Below, piece by piece: positions 1 to 9,293 of a stretch of 17,095 nt of DNA. How positions within the stretch are numbered: position 1 is the first letter of the stretch; every line of letters begins with the position of its first letter. Origin of the DNA: an uncultured Collinsella sp. Its GTDB lineage: Bacteria > Actinomycetota > Coriobacteriia > Coriobacteriales > Coriobacteriaceae. Where the stretch lies: the NCBI GenBank assembly GCA_900554985.1, contig USJQ01000001.1, forward strand, positions 1 to 17,095. The letters run 5' to 3'. The position numbers were made by a program, and so were the translations under genes. The notes below the pieces were generated by a model that was given only the letters and a program-made list of their open reading frames with translations, did not search any database and had not been told where the DNA came from.

Positions 1-2
1 TT

Positions 3-353
3 CCCGAGCGCGCCTGTCAGATCACTGACACTTTTGCGCTGATTCGTGGCGGCGAGTGCTGGCTCGTCGGACTGCATATCCACCCTTATAGCCATGGTGG
101 CGTGTGGAATCGCGATCCCGACCGTCGGCGTCGTCTGCTGCTGCACCGCAAGGAGATCGACTTTCTTGACGGCAAACTTCGCAACCGTGGTTATGCGCTG
201 GTTCCGTTGGAGCTCTACTTTAATACCGACGGCCGCGTAAAGCTGCTGCTGGGTCTGGGTCGCGGCAAGAAGCTCTACGACAAGCGCGAGGACATGGCCA
301 AGCGTGATGTCCAACGGGAGATCGACCGCGCCCTTAAGGAACGCAACCGCTAG
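3..353 (+). CDS. smpB: SsrA-binding protein SmpB (5' partial)
   Basis: SmpB binds tmRNA (SsrA) and brings it to stalled ribosomes for trans-translation. The reading frame is already open at the window edge, so the N-terminus is missing; about 116 residues remain before the TAG stop. Seen: the internal segment GECWLVGLHIHPYSHGG, then RRRRLLLHRKEI, LVPLELYFNTDGRVKLLLGLGRGKKLYDKR and a basic C-terminal tail ending KERNR. That order (oligonucleotide-binding barrel core, then GKKLYDKR and a charged tail that enters the ribosomal mRNA channel) is the standard SmpB layout. An ATG at position 102 is internal and is not the start, because homology runs well upstream of it. No ssrA (tmRNA) gene is visible downstream. 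Identification is very secure; only the missing start is uncertain. Confidence 0.95.
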   Translation, partial: PERACQITDTFALIRGGECWLVGLHIHPYSHGGVWNRDPDRRRRLLLHRKEIDFLDGKLRNRGYALVPLELYFNTDGRVKLLLGLGRGKKLYDKREDMAKRDVQREIDRALKERNR

Positions 354-366
354 GCACTCTGTATAA

Positions 367-431
367 GTTGCGGTGGAATACGGACTGTTTTGCCTATTTG
401 AGGGGCTATTCAGTCCCTATTTCACCGCAAC
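367..431. repeat. Long imperfect palindrome / hairpin
   Basis: The left arm GTTGCGGTGGAATA (367-380) pairs with TATTTCACCGCAAC (418-431), broken only by one G-T pair. After a single mismatch the pairing continues as GGACTG (382-387) with CAGTCC (411-416). That gives about 20 bp of stem around a 23-base centre. There is no T-tract directly after it, so it is not a classical terminator; the real terminator follows at 478-508. It could be a small interspersed palindrome or a structured 3' region of the smpB transcript. I know of no named family that it matches. Confidence 0.7.
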
Positions 432-477
432 TGCGGGCGTCTCATCTTTCTTACTGTTCTGACACATATGTCTCAAA

Positions 478-508
478 GGCGGCGTCCGTTATGGGCGTCG
501 CCTTTTTT
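478..508 (+). terminator. Rho-independent terminator after smpB
   Basis: The stem GGCGGCGTCC (478-487) pairs with GGGCGTCGCC (about 493-502) around a short loop, with two G-T pairs, and is followed by a run of six T residues. It lies between smpB and the flavin reductase gene, so those genes are probably transcribed separately. Confidence 0.75.
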
Positions 509-559
509 GTGGGTACATACATCCATGAGGTTCCAACCCGAGCTAGGGGAGTGATCGTT

Positions 560-1063
560 ATGGACAAAACTGCGTTCTTTACCATGCCGAGTGGCCTGTA
601 CGTGGTGAGCGCCGCGGCGGACGGGCTGCGTGCCGGCTGCGTCATCAACACAGCGGTGCAGGTGACATCCGCCCCGCCGCGCATCTCGATTGCCGTGAAC
701 AAGGAAAATGTCACGTCCGGCGTAATCGCATCGGCTAAGGCTTTTGCGCTGACCGTGATTGACCAGACCGCCGACATGCTCTACATCGGTAACTTTGGGT
801 TCCGCACCAGCAGCGATTATGGCAAGTTTGCCAAATACGAGACCCGCGAGACGGCTCTGGGCATGCCCTATGTGCCCGAGCACGCGGCGGCCCTGTGTCG
901 CTGCCGTTTGATCGACACTGTGGATGTGGGAACGCATCTGCTGTTTCTTGGCGAGGTCGAGGATGCCGAGCGCCTGAGCGACGAGACGCCGCTGACGTAC
1001 GACTACTATCACAAGGTGCTAAAGGGCAAGACGCCGCCCAAAGCCTCGTCGTATCAAGGCTAG
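560..1063 (+). CDS. Flavin reductase domain protein (FMN-binding, Hrb-like N-terminal half)
   Basis: The 167-residue protein begins MDKTAFFTMPSGLYVVSAAA and contains GCVINTAVQVTSAPPRISIAVNKENVT and GNFGFRTSSDYGKF. This is the pattern of the flavin reductase-like split-barrel family that binds FMN and accepts electrons from NAD(P)H. The closest architecture I recall is the flavin-reductase half of high-molecular-weight rubredoxin (Hrb) of anaerobes such as Moorella, which passes electrons from NADH to a flavodiiron oxygen/NO reductase. Here the rubredoxin half is a separate gene 88 bp downstream. I chose the ATG at 560 because it has an AGGGGAG ribosome site about 8 bases upstream and the family similarity starts there. 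The frame is open further upstream through the terminator, but that part has no family similarity. Substrate and partner are inferred. Confidence 0.85.
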   Translation: MDKTAFFTMPSGLYVVSAAADGLRAGCVINTAVQVTSAPPRISIAVNKENVTSGVIASAKAFALTVIDQTADMLYIGNFGFRTSSDYGKFAKYETRETALGMPYVPEHAAALCRCRLIDTVDVGTHLLFLGEVEDAERLSDETPLTYDYYHKVLKGKTPPKASSYQG

Positions 1064-1080
1064 AAATGTTCTAAAAATAC

Positions 1081-1108
1081 TTGCATTATGTTATTGAGAA
1101 TATATACT
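1081..1108 (+). promoter_or_regulatory. Probable sigma-70-type promoter of the rubredoxin gene
   Basis: TTGCAT (1081-1086) and TATACT (1103-1108) are spaced by 16 bases in an unusually AT-rich stretch just after the flavin reductase stop. TTATT at 1091-1095 and AATAA at 1109-1113 form a weak dyad across the -10 region that might be an operator. The rubredoxin gene may therefore be transcribed on its own as well as by read-through. Confidence 0.55.
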
Positions 1109-1151
1109 AATAAGTAAGTACACCAGCAGTCACGTTCGAGAGGAGAACATC

Positions 1152-1295
1152 ATGGCTGAGGAGAAGAAGACGTATAAGTTTGTGTGCACCGTTTGCGGTT
1201 ACGAGGTTGAGGTCGACACGCCCGAGCTGCCCGAGGACTACGTGTGCCCGGTGTGCGGCGTCGGTCCCGATCAGTTTGAGCTCGTCGAGGAGTAA
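1152..1295 (+). CDS. Small rubredoxin
   Basis: This 47-residue protein ([20 protein letters not shown]... to ...FELVEE) has the two knuckles of rubredoxin, CTVCGY at residues 12-17 and CPVCGVG at 32-38, which hold a single iron in a four-cysteine site for one-electron transfer in the cytoplasm. It is shorter than free rubredoxins (about 52-54 residues) and resembles the rubredoxin module at the end of Hrb proteins. The start has a strong ribosome site, GAGAGGAG at 1139-1146. The upstream flavin reductase is the obvious electron donor. The likely acceptor, a flavodiiron protein or a rubrerythrin, is not in this window, so the pathway is an inference. A strong terminator follows. Confidence 0.92.
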   Translation: MAEEKKTYKFVCTVCGYEVEVDTPELPEDYVCPVCGVGPDQFELVEE

Positions 1296-1334
1296 CTCGC
1301 AGGCACACGGCGAAAGCCGAACATAGCTCTGTCC

Positions 1335-1370
1335 AAGGGTCCCGGTCGAATTCTCGGCCGGGACCCTTTT
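1335..1370 (+). terminator. Rho-independent terminator after rubredoxin
   Basis: GGGTCCCGG (1337-1345) pairs perfectly with CCGGGACCC (1358-1366) over a 12-base loop and is followed by TTTT. The stem also lies beyond the 3' end of the convergent mntH gene, but on that strand it has only a weak T-tract. Confidence 0.85.
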
Positions 1371-1419
1371 GATTTATCTGACGGTTTAAAACGGTCTCAC
1401 GTGTTACAGATTAAGACGT
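1368..1419 (+). repeat. Palindromic element, copy A (degenerate, shortened)
   Basis: The right arm GTTACAGATTAAGACGT (1403-1419) matches the shared arm of the family closely. The left side keeps only CTGACGGTTTA (1378-1388), against CTGTAACGTTTA in the intact copies, and the centre has lost about 8 bases. It lies between the rubredoxin terminator and the 3' end of mntH, in the same orientation as copies B to F. Confidence 0.65.
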
Positions 1420-1446
1420 TATATCTGGACAGTCACGCCATCCCAA

Positions 1447-2703
1447 TTACATCCCCGTTAGCAGCACGATGTCGAGAATCGTCACGATGACGCCGATCCC
1501 TACGAGCAGCGCGTTGAGCGGGCGCGAGTTGGCGTATTTGCCCATGACGCGGGGCGAACTGGTGAGTCGTATGAGCACAAAGACCGTAATCGGCAGCTGA
1601 AGCGACAGCAGCGCCTGACTCCAAATGAGACCCTCAAAAGGATTCGGGACGACCAGGCACGCCGCCACTGCGCCGACGAAACAGGCCGCCACCCCGATCG
1701 AGGAATGTCGGTCGTGGATGTCGTATTCCTCGTCGAACATGCCCGCGGTGATGGTGCCCGCCGCCATGCCCGCCGTCACGCTACTCGATATGCCCGCAAA
1801 CAGCAGTGCCGCCGCAAAGATGATTGAGCTTGCCGGGCCCAGAATGGGGGAGAGCGTGGCCGCTGCGACGGCGAGGTCGTCTACGACAATGCCGTGCGCA
1901 AAGAAGGTCGTTGCGGCCAGGATGACCATGGCCGAGTTGATTGCCCAGCCCACGCCCATCGAAAAGAGCGTGTCGAAGAGCTCGTAGCGCAGACGTTCTT
2001 CGATAACTCGCTCGCCTTGGCCTTCGAAGTGCATGGATTGGATGACTTCGGAGTGCAGGAAGAGGTTGTGGGGCATAACGACCGCGCCTAGGACGCTTAC
2101 GATAATCGCGGCCGAGCCGGTGGGCATACTGGGTGTGATCCAGCTTGTGGCGGCTTGCGGCCAGTCGACCTTGACTAGTGCAAGCTCGGCTAAAAACGAG
2201 AGTCCCACCACGCCCACGAAGGCGATGATCCGTCGCTCGGCGCGTTTGTAGGAGCTTGTCATGAGCATGGCAATCGATACTGCCGCGACGATGATGCAGC
2301 CGGCGCGTACGGGCAGGCCAAAGAGCATTTGAAGCGCGATCGCACCGCCCAGGACTTCGGCCATGGCGGTGGCGATGGTCGCGAGATAGGCACTGGCGAG
2401 CACCGTGCGCCCAACGAAGCGGGGGAGATAACGTGTCGTGGCCTCGGCAAGACACATGCCCGTGGCGATGCCCAGGTGTGCCGCGTTGTGCTGCAGCACA
2501 ATGAGCATAATTGTGGACAGCGTGACGATCCACAGCAGTGCGTAGCCAAACTGCGAGCCCGCGGCCATATTGGAGGCCCAGTTGCCCGGGTCGATAAAGC
2601 CGACGGTCACGAGTAGCCCGGGGCCGATATTCCGCGCAATGTTTAGGCCTCCGTGACCGCCGGTGCGTCGGGAGCCAAAATGATGTTTGAGATGGTTGAG
2701 CAT
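1447..2703 (-). CDS. mntH: Nramp-family Mn(II)/Fe(II) transporter MntH
   Basis: Nramp proteins import divalent manganese or iron across the cytoplasmic membrane, driven by protons. The 418-residue product is of normal length for bacterial MntH and is hydrophobic throughout, consistent with about 11 membrane helices. The metal-site motifs are intact: DPGN at residues 38-41 in helix 1, and A207-x-x-M210-P-H-N in helix 6. The methionine supports a Mn/Fe rather than a Mg specificity. I start at the ATG at 2703 because GCAGGAGCTCACC places AGGAG at normal spacing before it; a TTG start 12 codons upstream is possible but lacks such a site. The gene stands alone, convergent with the rubredoxin gene and divergent from gltB. 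A possible metal-repressor site lies upstream at 2752-2778. It is bracketed by palindromic elements A and B. Confidence 0.95.
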   Translation of the reverse strand: MLNHLKHHFGSRRTGGHGGLNIARNIGPGLLVTVGFIDPGNWASNMAAGSQFGYALLWIVTLSTIMLIVLQHNAAHLGIATGMCLAEATTRYLPRFVGRTVLASAYLATIATAMAEVLGGAIALQMLFGLPVRAGCIIVAAVSIAMLMTSSYKRAERRIIAFVGVVGLSFLAELALVKVDWPQAATSWITPSMPTGSAAIIVSVLGAVVMPHNLFLHSEVIQSMHFEGQGERVIEERLRYELFDTLFSMGVGWAINSAMVILAATTFFAHGIVVDDLAVAAATLSPILGPASSIIFAAALLFAGISSSVTAGMAAGTITAGMFDEEYDIHDRHSSIGVAACFVGAVAACLVVPNPFEGLIWSQALLSLQLPITVFVLIRLTSSPRVMGKYANSRPLNALLVGIGVIVTILDIVLLTGM

Positions 2704-2751
2704 GGTGAGCTCCTGCGTGCCGTTTGCTTGACGCCGCAAAGGATACCCGTT

Positions 2752-2778
2752 TTAGGCTAAGAAGTTAACCAAGACTAA
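2752..2778 (-). promoter_or_regulatory. Possible DtxR/MntR-type operator upstream of mntH
   Basis: TTAGGCTAAG (2752-2761) and CCAAGACTAA (2769-2778) form an inverted repeat matching at 7 of 10 positions around AAGTTAA. TTAG-x-CT half-sites of this type resemble boxes bound by DtxR/MntR-family metal repressors, which commonly control mntH. The site lies about 50-75 bp upstream of the chosen start. No regulator gene is in the window, so this rests on motif shape and gene function only. Confidence 0.35.
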
Positions 2779-2823
2779 CAAAATTGTTGTATTTGAATAG
2801 GATGGTGGAAGGGGATTGCTGAA

Positions 2824-2884
2824 ATGTCTTGATCTGTAACAACTAGGGATGGAAATTGGATCTTACTGTTACAGATTGAGATGT
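2824..2884 (+). repeat. Palindromic element, copy B
   Basis: Left arm ATGTCTTGATCTGTAAC (2824-2840) and right arm GTTACAGATTGAGATGT (2868-2884) enclose a 27-base centre that keeps the family signature CTAGGGA near the left arm. It is 61 bp in total. It lies in the divergent mntH-gltB intergenic region, about 180 bp upstream of gltB. No T-tract follows it. Confidence 0.85.
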
Positions 2885-2965
2885 TTGAAGTGGTGAGCTA
2901 ACAGGCCGAACTTGGGGCCTATGTTGTCGCCCTTGAGGTCGGCGGTGTCCACTCGTGGGGCGTGC

Positions 2966-3024
2966 GTTACGCGATTGTTTCGAAACGGGTGGGAAACACA
3001 ACGGGCCGGCGATGCTCCTACTAT
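2966..3024 (+). promoter_or_regulatory. Putative activator sites and -10 box upstream of gltB
   Basis: GTTAC (2966-2970) and GTTTC (2977-2981) are followed by GAAAC (2982-2986) and GAAAC (2993-2997). Each pair is 11 bases apart, that is 5 bases plus a 6-base spacer. This spacing and these half-sites resemble GlnR boxes of actinobacterial nitrogen regulation (GTnAC-n6-GaAAC), although the half-site order is not the textbook one. A TACTAT -10 candidate sits at 3019-3024 with no good -35, as expected for an activated promoter. Whether this organism has GlnR cannot be seen here. Confidence 0.35.
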
Positions 3025-3066
3025 GCCTATTCAACTGACTGTCTAAATATCTAGGGGAGGATCGCG

Positions 3067-6000
3067 ATGCAGGCAGATTCCGCTCAGCAGCAGGGCCTTT
3101 ATCGCCCCGAATTCGACCACGATGCATGTGGCATCGGCGCGCTTGCCGATATCAACGGTGAGCGCCATCACCAGATTCTGGACGACGCGCTGTCCATTCT
3201 GGTCAACTTGGAGCACCGCGGCGGTCCGGGACTCGAGAAGAACACCGGCGACGGCGCCGGCATCCTGTTCCAGGTTCCGCATCACTTTTTCCGCAAAGAG
3301 GCCCAAAAGTGCGGCCAGATTCTGCCGGCAGAGGGCGACTATGGCGTGGCCATGCTGTTCTTCCCGCAGGACGACAAGGGCGTAGAGGATGCCCGTCGCG
3401 TGTTTGAGGAGGGCTGCGCCGAGGCCGGCGTGCCACTGCTCTTTTGGCGCGAGGTGCCGGTCGACCCGCACGACCTGGGCGAGACGGCGCGTGCCTGCAT
3501 GCCCACCATCCTGCAGGCCTTCCTGGGCCGCCCCGACGACACGCCCGCCGGCGATGCCTTCGAGCGTCGCCTGTACGTGTGCCGCCGCACCATCGAAAAG
3601 AAGGCCGATGCCGAGTTCGCCCTGCGCGACAAGATCTTCTACGTGTGCTCCATGAGCTCGCGCACCATCGTGTACAAGGGCATGCTGGTCGCCACGCAGA
3701 TGCGCCGCTTCTTCATCGACCTCAACGACGCCGCCGTCAAAACGGCCGTGGCGCTCGTCCACTCGCGCTACTCCACCAACACCACGCCCAGCTGGGAGCG
3801 TGCGCACCCCAACCGCTTTATCATTCACAACGGCGAGATCAACACCCTCAAGGGCAACGTCAACTGGATTCGCGCCCGCGAACCCAACCTGTACAGCCCC
3901 GTGCTGCAGCACGATCTTGAGCGCGTGATGCCCATCATCAACCGCGAGGGTTCCGACTCCGCGATTCTGGACAACGTGCTCGAATTCTTGGTCATGAACG
4001 GTCGCCCGCTCACGCGTGCCGCGTCCATGTTGCTGCCCGAACCGTGGGACCACAACGATAGCCTGAGTGAGGAGCGCCGCGCCTACGACGCTTACCAGTC
4101 CATGCTCATGGAGCCCTGGGACGGCCCGGCGGCCATCGCCTTTACCGACGGTCGCACGCTGGGCGCCGCCCTCGACCGCAACGGCTTGCGCCCCGCCCGC
4201 TACTACGTGACGCGCGATGGCCGCTTTATGCTGGCAAGCGAAGTGGGCACCATCGAGGTACGCCCCGAGAACATCCTGACGAGCGGTTGCCTGGGACCGG
4301 GCCAGATGCTCGAGGTCGATTTTGCCCGCGGTCGCGTGATCTACAACGACGAGCTGCGCGCCCGCTATGCCAAGGAGAAGCCCTACCGCGACTGGATTGC
4401 CGAGGAGACGCTGACCGTCGACGCGCTCGATGAGCCCGCCGCGCCCGCGTCCGCCGAGGATGCCGAGGTGCCCGCCGCTGTGCGCATGGCCAAGCTCGGC
4501 TACCACTGGGATGACGTCGACGAGGTCGTGCGTCCCATGGCCCAGCAGGGCAAGGCGCCGCTCGCCTCGATGGGCATTGATGCGCCGCTGGCCTGCCTGT
4601 CCAAAAAGACACGCTCCTTCTACGACTACTTCTACCAGCTATTCGCCCAGGTCACGAACCCGCCGATCGATGCCCTGCGCGAGTACATGGTCACCTCGAC
4701 CACGCTCTACCTGGGTAACCACGGCAACCTGCTCGAGGATTCTCGCACGGCCTGTCAGCTGGTGCGCTTGGAGCGCCCGTTGCTGAGCGAGGAAGAGTTT
4801 GACCGCATCTGCGCCATCGACCGTGTGGGCTTTAAGACCCGCCGTTTCCGTGCCGTGTACCGCCGCGACGCGGGTGAGGGCGCGCTGCAGGCTGCGCTCA
4901 AGCAGCTTGCAGAGGATGTTGAGGCTGCGGTCCGCGACGGCGTGAACATCGTGGTGTTGAGCGATCGCGCCGCTGCGGGTGAGGTGCCCGTGCCGTCGCT
5001 GCTCGCCGTGGGCTGCGTGCACAACCACCTGATCCGCGCCGGCGTGCGTACCTTTGCCGACATCGTGGTGGAGTGCGGCGACGCCGTGTCTCCGCACGAC
5101 TTTGCGGCACTGGTGGGCTACTCCGCGAGCGGCATCTATCCGTACAACGCACATGCGTGCATCCGCGATCTGGCGGCACGCGGCGACCTGGACGTGACGG
5201 CCGAGCAGGGCATCGCCAACTACAACAAGGCTGCGACCGCCGGCATCGTTTCCATCATGTCCAAGATGGGCATCTCCACGGTGCAGAGCTACCATTCGGC
5301 GCAGATATTCGAGGCCGTGGGCTTTACGCCGGAGTTCGTCAACGCATACTTTGCCGGCACGGTGAGCCGTGTGGGCGGTATGGGTATCGAGGACGTCGAG
5401 CGCGAGCAGAATGAGCGCTACGACGCCGCGCTCGCCATCCTTAAGAGCCCGGCTCCCGACCAGCTGCCCACGCTGGGCCTGACCAAGTGGCGCCCGCTCG
5501 GCGGCGAGGATCACCTGATCGACCCGCAGACTGTCTACCTGCTGCAGACCGCCTGCCGTGAGGACAGCTACGACACCTTTAAGGAGTACAGCGCCCGCCT
5601 GCACCGCACCGGCCGTGCCGTGCGCCTGCGCGACTTGCTCGACTTTAATGCCAGCGGCCGCACGCCGGTTTCGCTCGACGAGGTGGAGCCCGCGCTCAAC
5701 ATCGTCCGCCGCTTTAACACCGGCGCCATGTCGTATGGCTCCATCAGCATAGAGGCGCACGAGTGCATGGCCATCGCCATGAACCGCCTGCATGGCCGTT
5801 CCAACTCGGGCGAGGGCGGTGAGGACCCGCGTCGCGAGACCCCGCTGGCCAACGGTGATTCCAAGAACTCCGCGATCAAGCAGGTGGCAAGTGCGCGCTT
5901 TGGCGTGACGAGCCGCTACCTGTGCAGCGCCTTCGAGATTCAGATCAAGATGGCCCAGGGCGCCAAGCCCGGCGAGGGTGGCCACCTGCCCGGCAAGAAG

Positions 6001-7764
6001 GTCTACCCCTGGATCGCCGAGGTCCGTCAGTCCACGCCCGGCATCGGCCTGATCTCGCCTCCGCCGCACCACGATATTTACTCTATCGAGGACCTGGCAG
6101 AGCTGATCTTCGATCTTAAGAACGCCAACCCCGGCGCACGCGTGTCGGTCAAGCTGGTCAGCGAGGCCGGCGTCGGCACCATCGCCACCGGTGTGGCCAA
6201 GGGTGCTGCCGACAAGATCTTGATCAGTGGCCATAACGGCGGCTCGGGTGCCGCGGCGCGCGATTCCATTTGGCACGCCGGCCTGCCGCTGGAGCTCGGC
6301 CTTGCCGAGGCCCAGCAGACGCTGCTGCAAAACGGCCTGCGCTCGCGCGTGGTGCTCGAGGCCGACGGCAAGCTCATGGACGGTACCGATGTCGCCGTTG
6401 CCTGCCTGCTGGGCGCCGAGGAGTTTGGCTTTGCGACCATGCCGCTCATCTCCATGGGTTGCCTCATGCAGCGCGACTGCCAGCAGGACACCTGCCCGGC
6501 CGGCATCGCTACGCAAAACTGCCGCCTGCGTCGCGGCTTCCGCGGCAAGCCCGAGCACGTCGAGCACTTTATGCTCTTTGTTGCCGAGCAGCTGCGCGAG
6601 GTCATGGCGAGCCTGGGCTTCCGCACCGTCGACGAGATGGTCGGCCATCCCGAGTGCCTGCGCCAGGTCGAGGTCCCGGGCAACCGCAAGGCCAACCTGC
6701 TCGATCTGTCGCCCGTGCTGGCGAGCGCGACCTGCGAGTTCGGTGCTCATATCCCGGGTGCCGACGGTCGCCACTTCCTGCCGCAGATGGCCGCGGACAG
6801 TGAGCTCGACAAGACGCTCGACTCCACGTTGTTTGTGCCCTATACGGCCGATGCCCGTGCGCACCTGCGTCCGATTCGCTTCCGCGCCGATATCGCCAAC
6901 GTCAACCGCTGCGTGGGCACCATCCTGGGCAACGCGGTGACCAAGGCGCATCCCGAGGGCCTGCCCGCCGGCTCCATCACCATCGATTGCGATGGCTCGG
7001 CCGGTCAGAGCTTTGGCGCTTTCCTGCCGCGCGGTATTACGCTCAACGTGTGCGGCGACGCTAACGACTACTTTGGCAAGGGCCTTTCGGGCGGCGAGGT
7101 GTCGGTGCGCCCCAACCCGCATGCGACCTACAAGTTCGACGAGAACATCATCGTGGGCAACGTTGCGTTCTTTGGTGCTACGAGCGGCCGCGGCTTCATT
7201 AACGGTCTTGCCGGCCAGCGTTTTGCCGTGCGCAACTCCGGTGCCACCGTGGTGGTCGAGGGCTGCGGCAACCATGGCTGCGAGTACATGACGGGCGGTC
7301 TGGCGCTCATCCTGGGCGAGGTCGGGCAGAATTTTGCTGCCGGCATGACAGGCGGCGTGGCCTATGTCTTTGACCAGTACGGCACGCTCAGTGCCCGCGT
7401 GAACCACGAGAGCGTTGAGCTCAAGGCCCCGACGGCCGGCGAGCTGGCGCAGATTCGCGAGCTCATCCAGGAGCACGTGGACGCGACGCAGAGCCCGCGC
7501 GGCATTAAGCTGCTCTACAGCTTTGAGACGATGAGCAAGCACTTTGTGAAGGTCATTCCGACCGAGTACGAGCGCGTGCTGGCGATTGTCTCCGCGGGCG
7601 AGGCTGCCGGCAAGACGCATGCGCAGGCCGAGGAGCTGGCGTTTGACATCGTGACCGGTCGCGCGAGTGCCGCGGATGTCGCTCGCTTTGATGCTGCGGG
7701 CGGTGCTGCGGGCGCTGCGTCCGTGGCTACCAGCTCTGTTGCTTCGACCAAGAAGGGGGCGTAA
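3067..7764 (+). CDS. gltB: Glutamate synthase (NADPH) large subunit
   Basis: GltB makes two glutamates from glutamine and 2-oxoglutarate, using electrons supplied by GltD. The 1565-residue protein has the full domain order. A class-II glutamine amidotransferase domain begins at Cys21 (FDHDACGIGAL), so a 20-residue propeptide is probably removed to expose the catalytic cysteine. A central domain follows, then the FMN/2-oxoglutarate synthase domain with KPGEGGHLPG at 967-976 and ISGHNGGSGA at 1053-1062. The 3Fe-4S cluster cysteines are C1132, C1138 and C1143 (GCLMQRDCQQDTCPAG). The GXGXG helix domain lies near the C-terminus (GNVAFFGATSGRGFINGLAG, GCGNHGCEYMTGG). A GGGGAGG ribosome site at 3054-3060 fixes the start. 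The protein is somewhat longer than many GltB proteins and ends in an Ala/Ser-rich tail of about 30 residues that looks unstructured. gltD follows after 5 bp. Confidence 0.98.
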   Translation: MQADSAQQQGLYRPEFDHDACGIGALADINGERHHQILDDALSILVNLEHRGGPGLEKNTGDGAGILFQVPHHFFRKEAQKCGQILPAEGDYGVAMLFFPQDDKGVEDARRVFEEGCAEAGVPLLFWREVPVDPHDLGETARACMPTILQAFLGRPDDTPAGDAFERRLYVCRRTIEKKADAEFALRDKIFYVCSMSSRTIVYKGMLVATQMRRFFIDLNDAAVKTAVALVHSRYSTNTTPSWERAHPNRFIIHNGEINTLKGNVNWIRAREPNLYSPVLQHDLERVMPIINREGSDSAILDNVLEFLVMNGRPLTRAASMLLPEPWDHNDSLSEERRAYDAYQSMLMEPWDGPAAIAFTDGRTLGAALDRNGLRPARYYVTRDGRFMLASEVGTIEVRPENILTSGCLGPGQMLEVDFARGRVIYNDELRARYAKEKPYRDWIAEETLTVDALDEPAAPASAEDAEVPAAVRMAKLGYHWDDVDEVVRPMAQQGKAPLASMGIDAPLACLSKKTRSFYDYFYQLFAQVTNPPIDALREYMVTSTTLYLGNHGNLLEDSRTACQLVRLERPLLSEEEFDRICAIDRVGFKTRRFRAVYRRDAGEGALQAALKQLAEDVEAAVRDGVNIVVLSDRAAAGEVPVPSLLAVGCVHNHLIRAGVRTFADIVVECGDAVSPHDFAALVGYSASGIYPYNAHACIRDLAARGDLDVTAEQGIANYNKAATAGIVSIMSKMGISTVQSYHSAQIFEAVGFTPEFVNAYFAGTVSRVGGMGIEDVEREQNERYDAALAILKSPAPDQLPTLGLTKWRPLGGEDHLIDPQTVYLLQTACREDSYDTFKEYSARLHRTGRAVRLRDLLDFNASGRTPVSLDEVEPALNIVRRFNTGAMSYGSISIEAHECMAIAMNRLHGRSNSGEGGEDPRRETPLANGDSKNSAIKQVASARFGVTSRYLCSAFEIQIKMAQGAKPGEGGHLPGKKVYPWIAEVRQSTPGIGLISPPPHHDIYSIEDLAELIFDLKNANPGARVSVKLVSEAGVGTIATGVAKGAADKILISGHNGGSGAAARDSIWHAGLPLELGLAEAQQTLLQNGLRSRVVLEADGKLMDGTDVAVACLLGAEEFGFATMPLISMGCLMQRDCQQDTCPAGIATQNCRLRRGFRGKPEHVEHFMLFVAEQLREVMASLGFRTVDEMVGHPECLRQVEVPGNRKANLLDLSPVLASATCEFGAHIPGADGRHFLPQMAADSELDKTLDSTLFVPYTADARAHLRPIRFRADIANVNRCVGTILGNAVTKAHPEGLPAGSITIDCDGSAGQSFGAFLPRGITLNVCGDANDYFGKGLSGGEVSVRPNPHATYKFDENIIVGNVAFFGATSGRGFINGLAGQRFAVRNSGATVVVEGCGNHGCEYMTGGLALILGEVGQNFAAGMTGGVAYVFDQYGTLSARVNHESVELKAPTAGELAQIRELIQEHVDATQSPRGIKLLYSFETMSKHFVKVIPTEYERVLAIVSAGEAAGKTHAQAEELAFDIVTGRASAADVARFDAAGGAAGAASVATSSVASTKKGA

Positions 7765-7769
7765 GTGCC

Positions 7770-9251
<1,482 letters not shown>

Positions 9252-9254
9252 AGT

Positions 9255-9293
9255 AGTCATTTAAGAACGTCCTCAATGACTAGTCATTTTTTG
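9255..9293 (+). terminator. Possible terminator after gltD
   Basis: TAGTCATT (9255-9262) pairs with AATGACTA (9276-9283), and a T-run follows at 9288-9293. The right half also forms a perfect 14-bp palindrome, AATGACTAGTCATT (9276-9289). The stem is AT-rich and weak for a terminator in this genome, so it could instead be an operator. Confidence 0.45.

Noticed and set aside
354..559. tmRNA (ssrA) gene after smpB
   Set aside because: No tRNA-like acceptor ends or tag reading frame can be seen; the region holds a hairpin and a terminator only.
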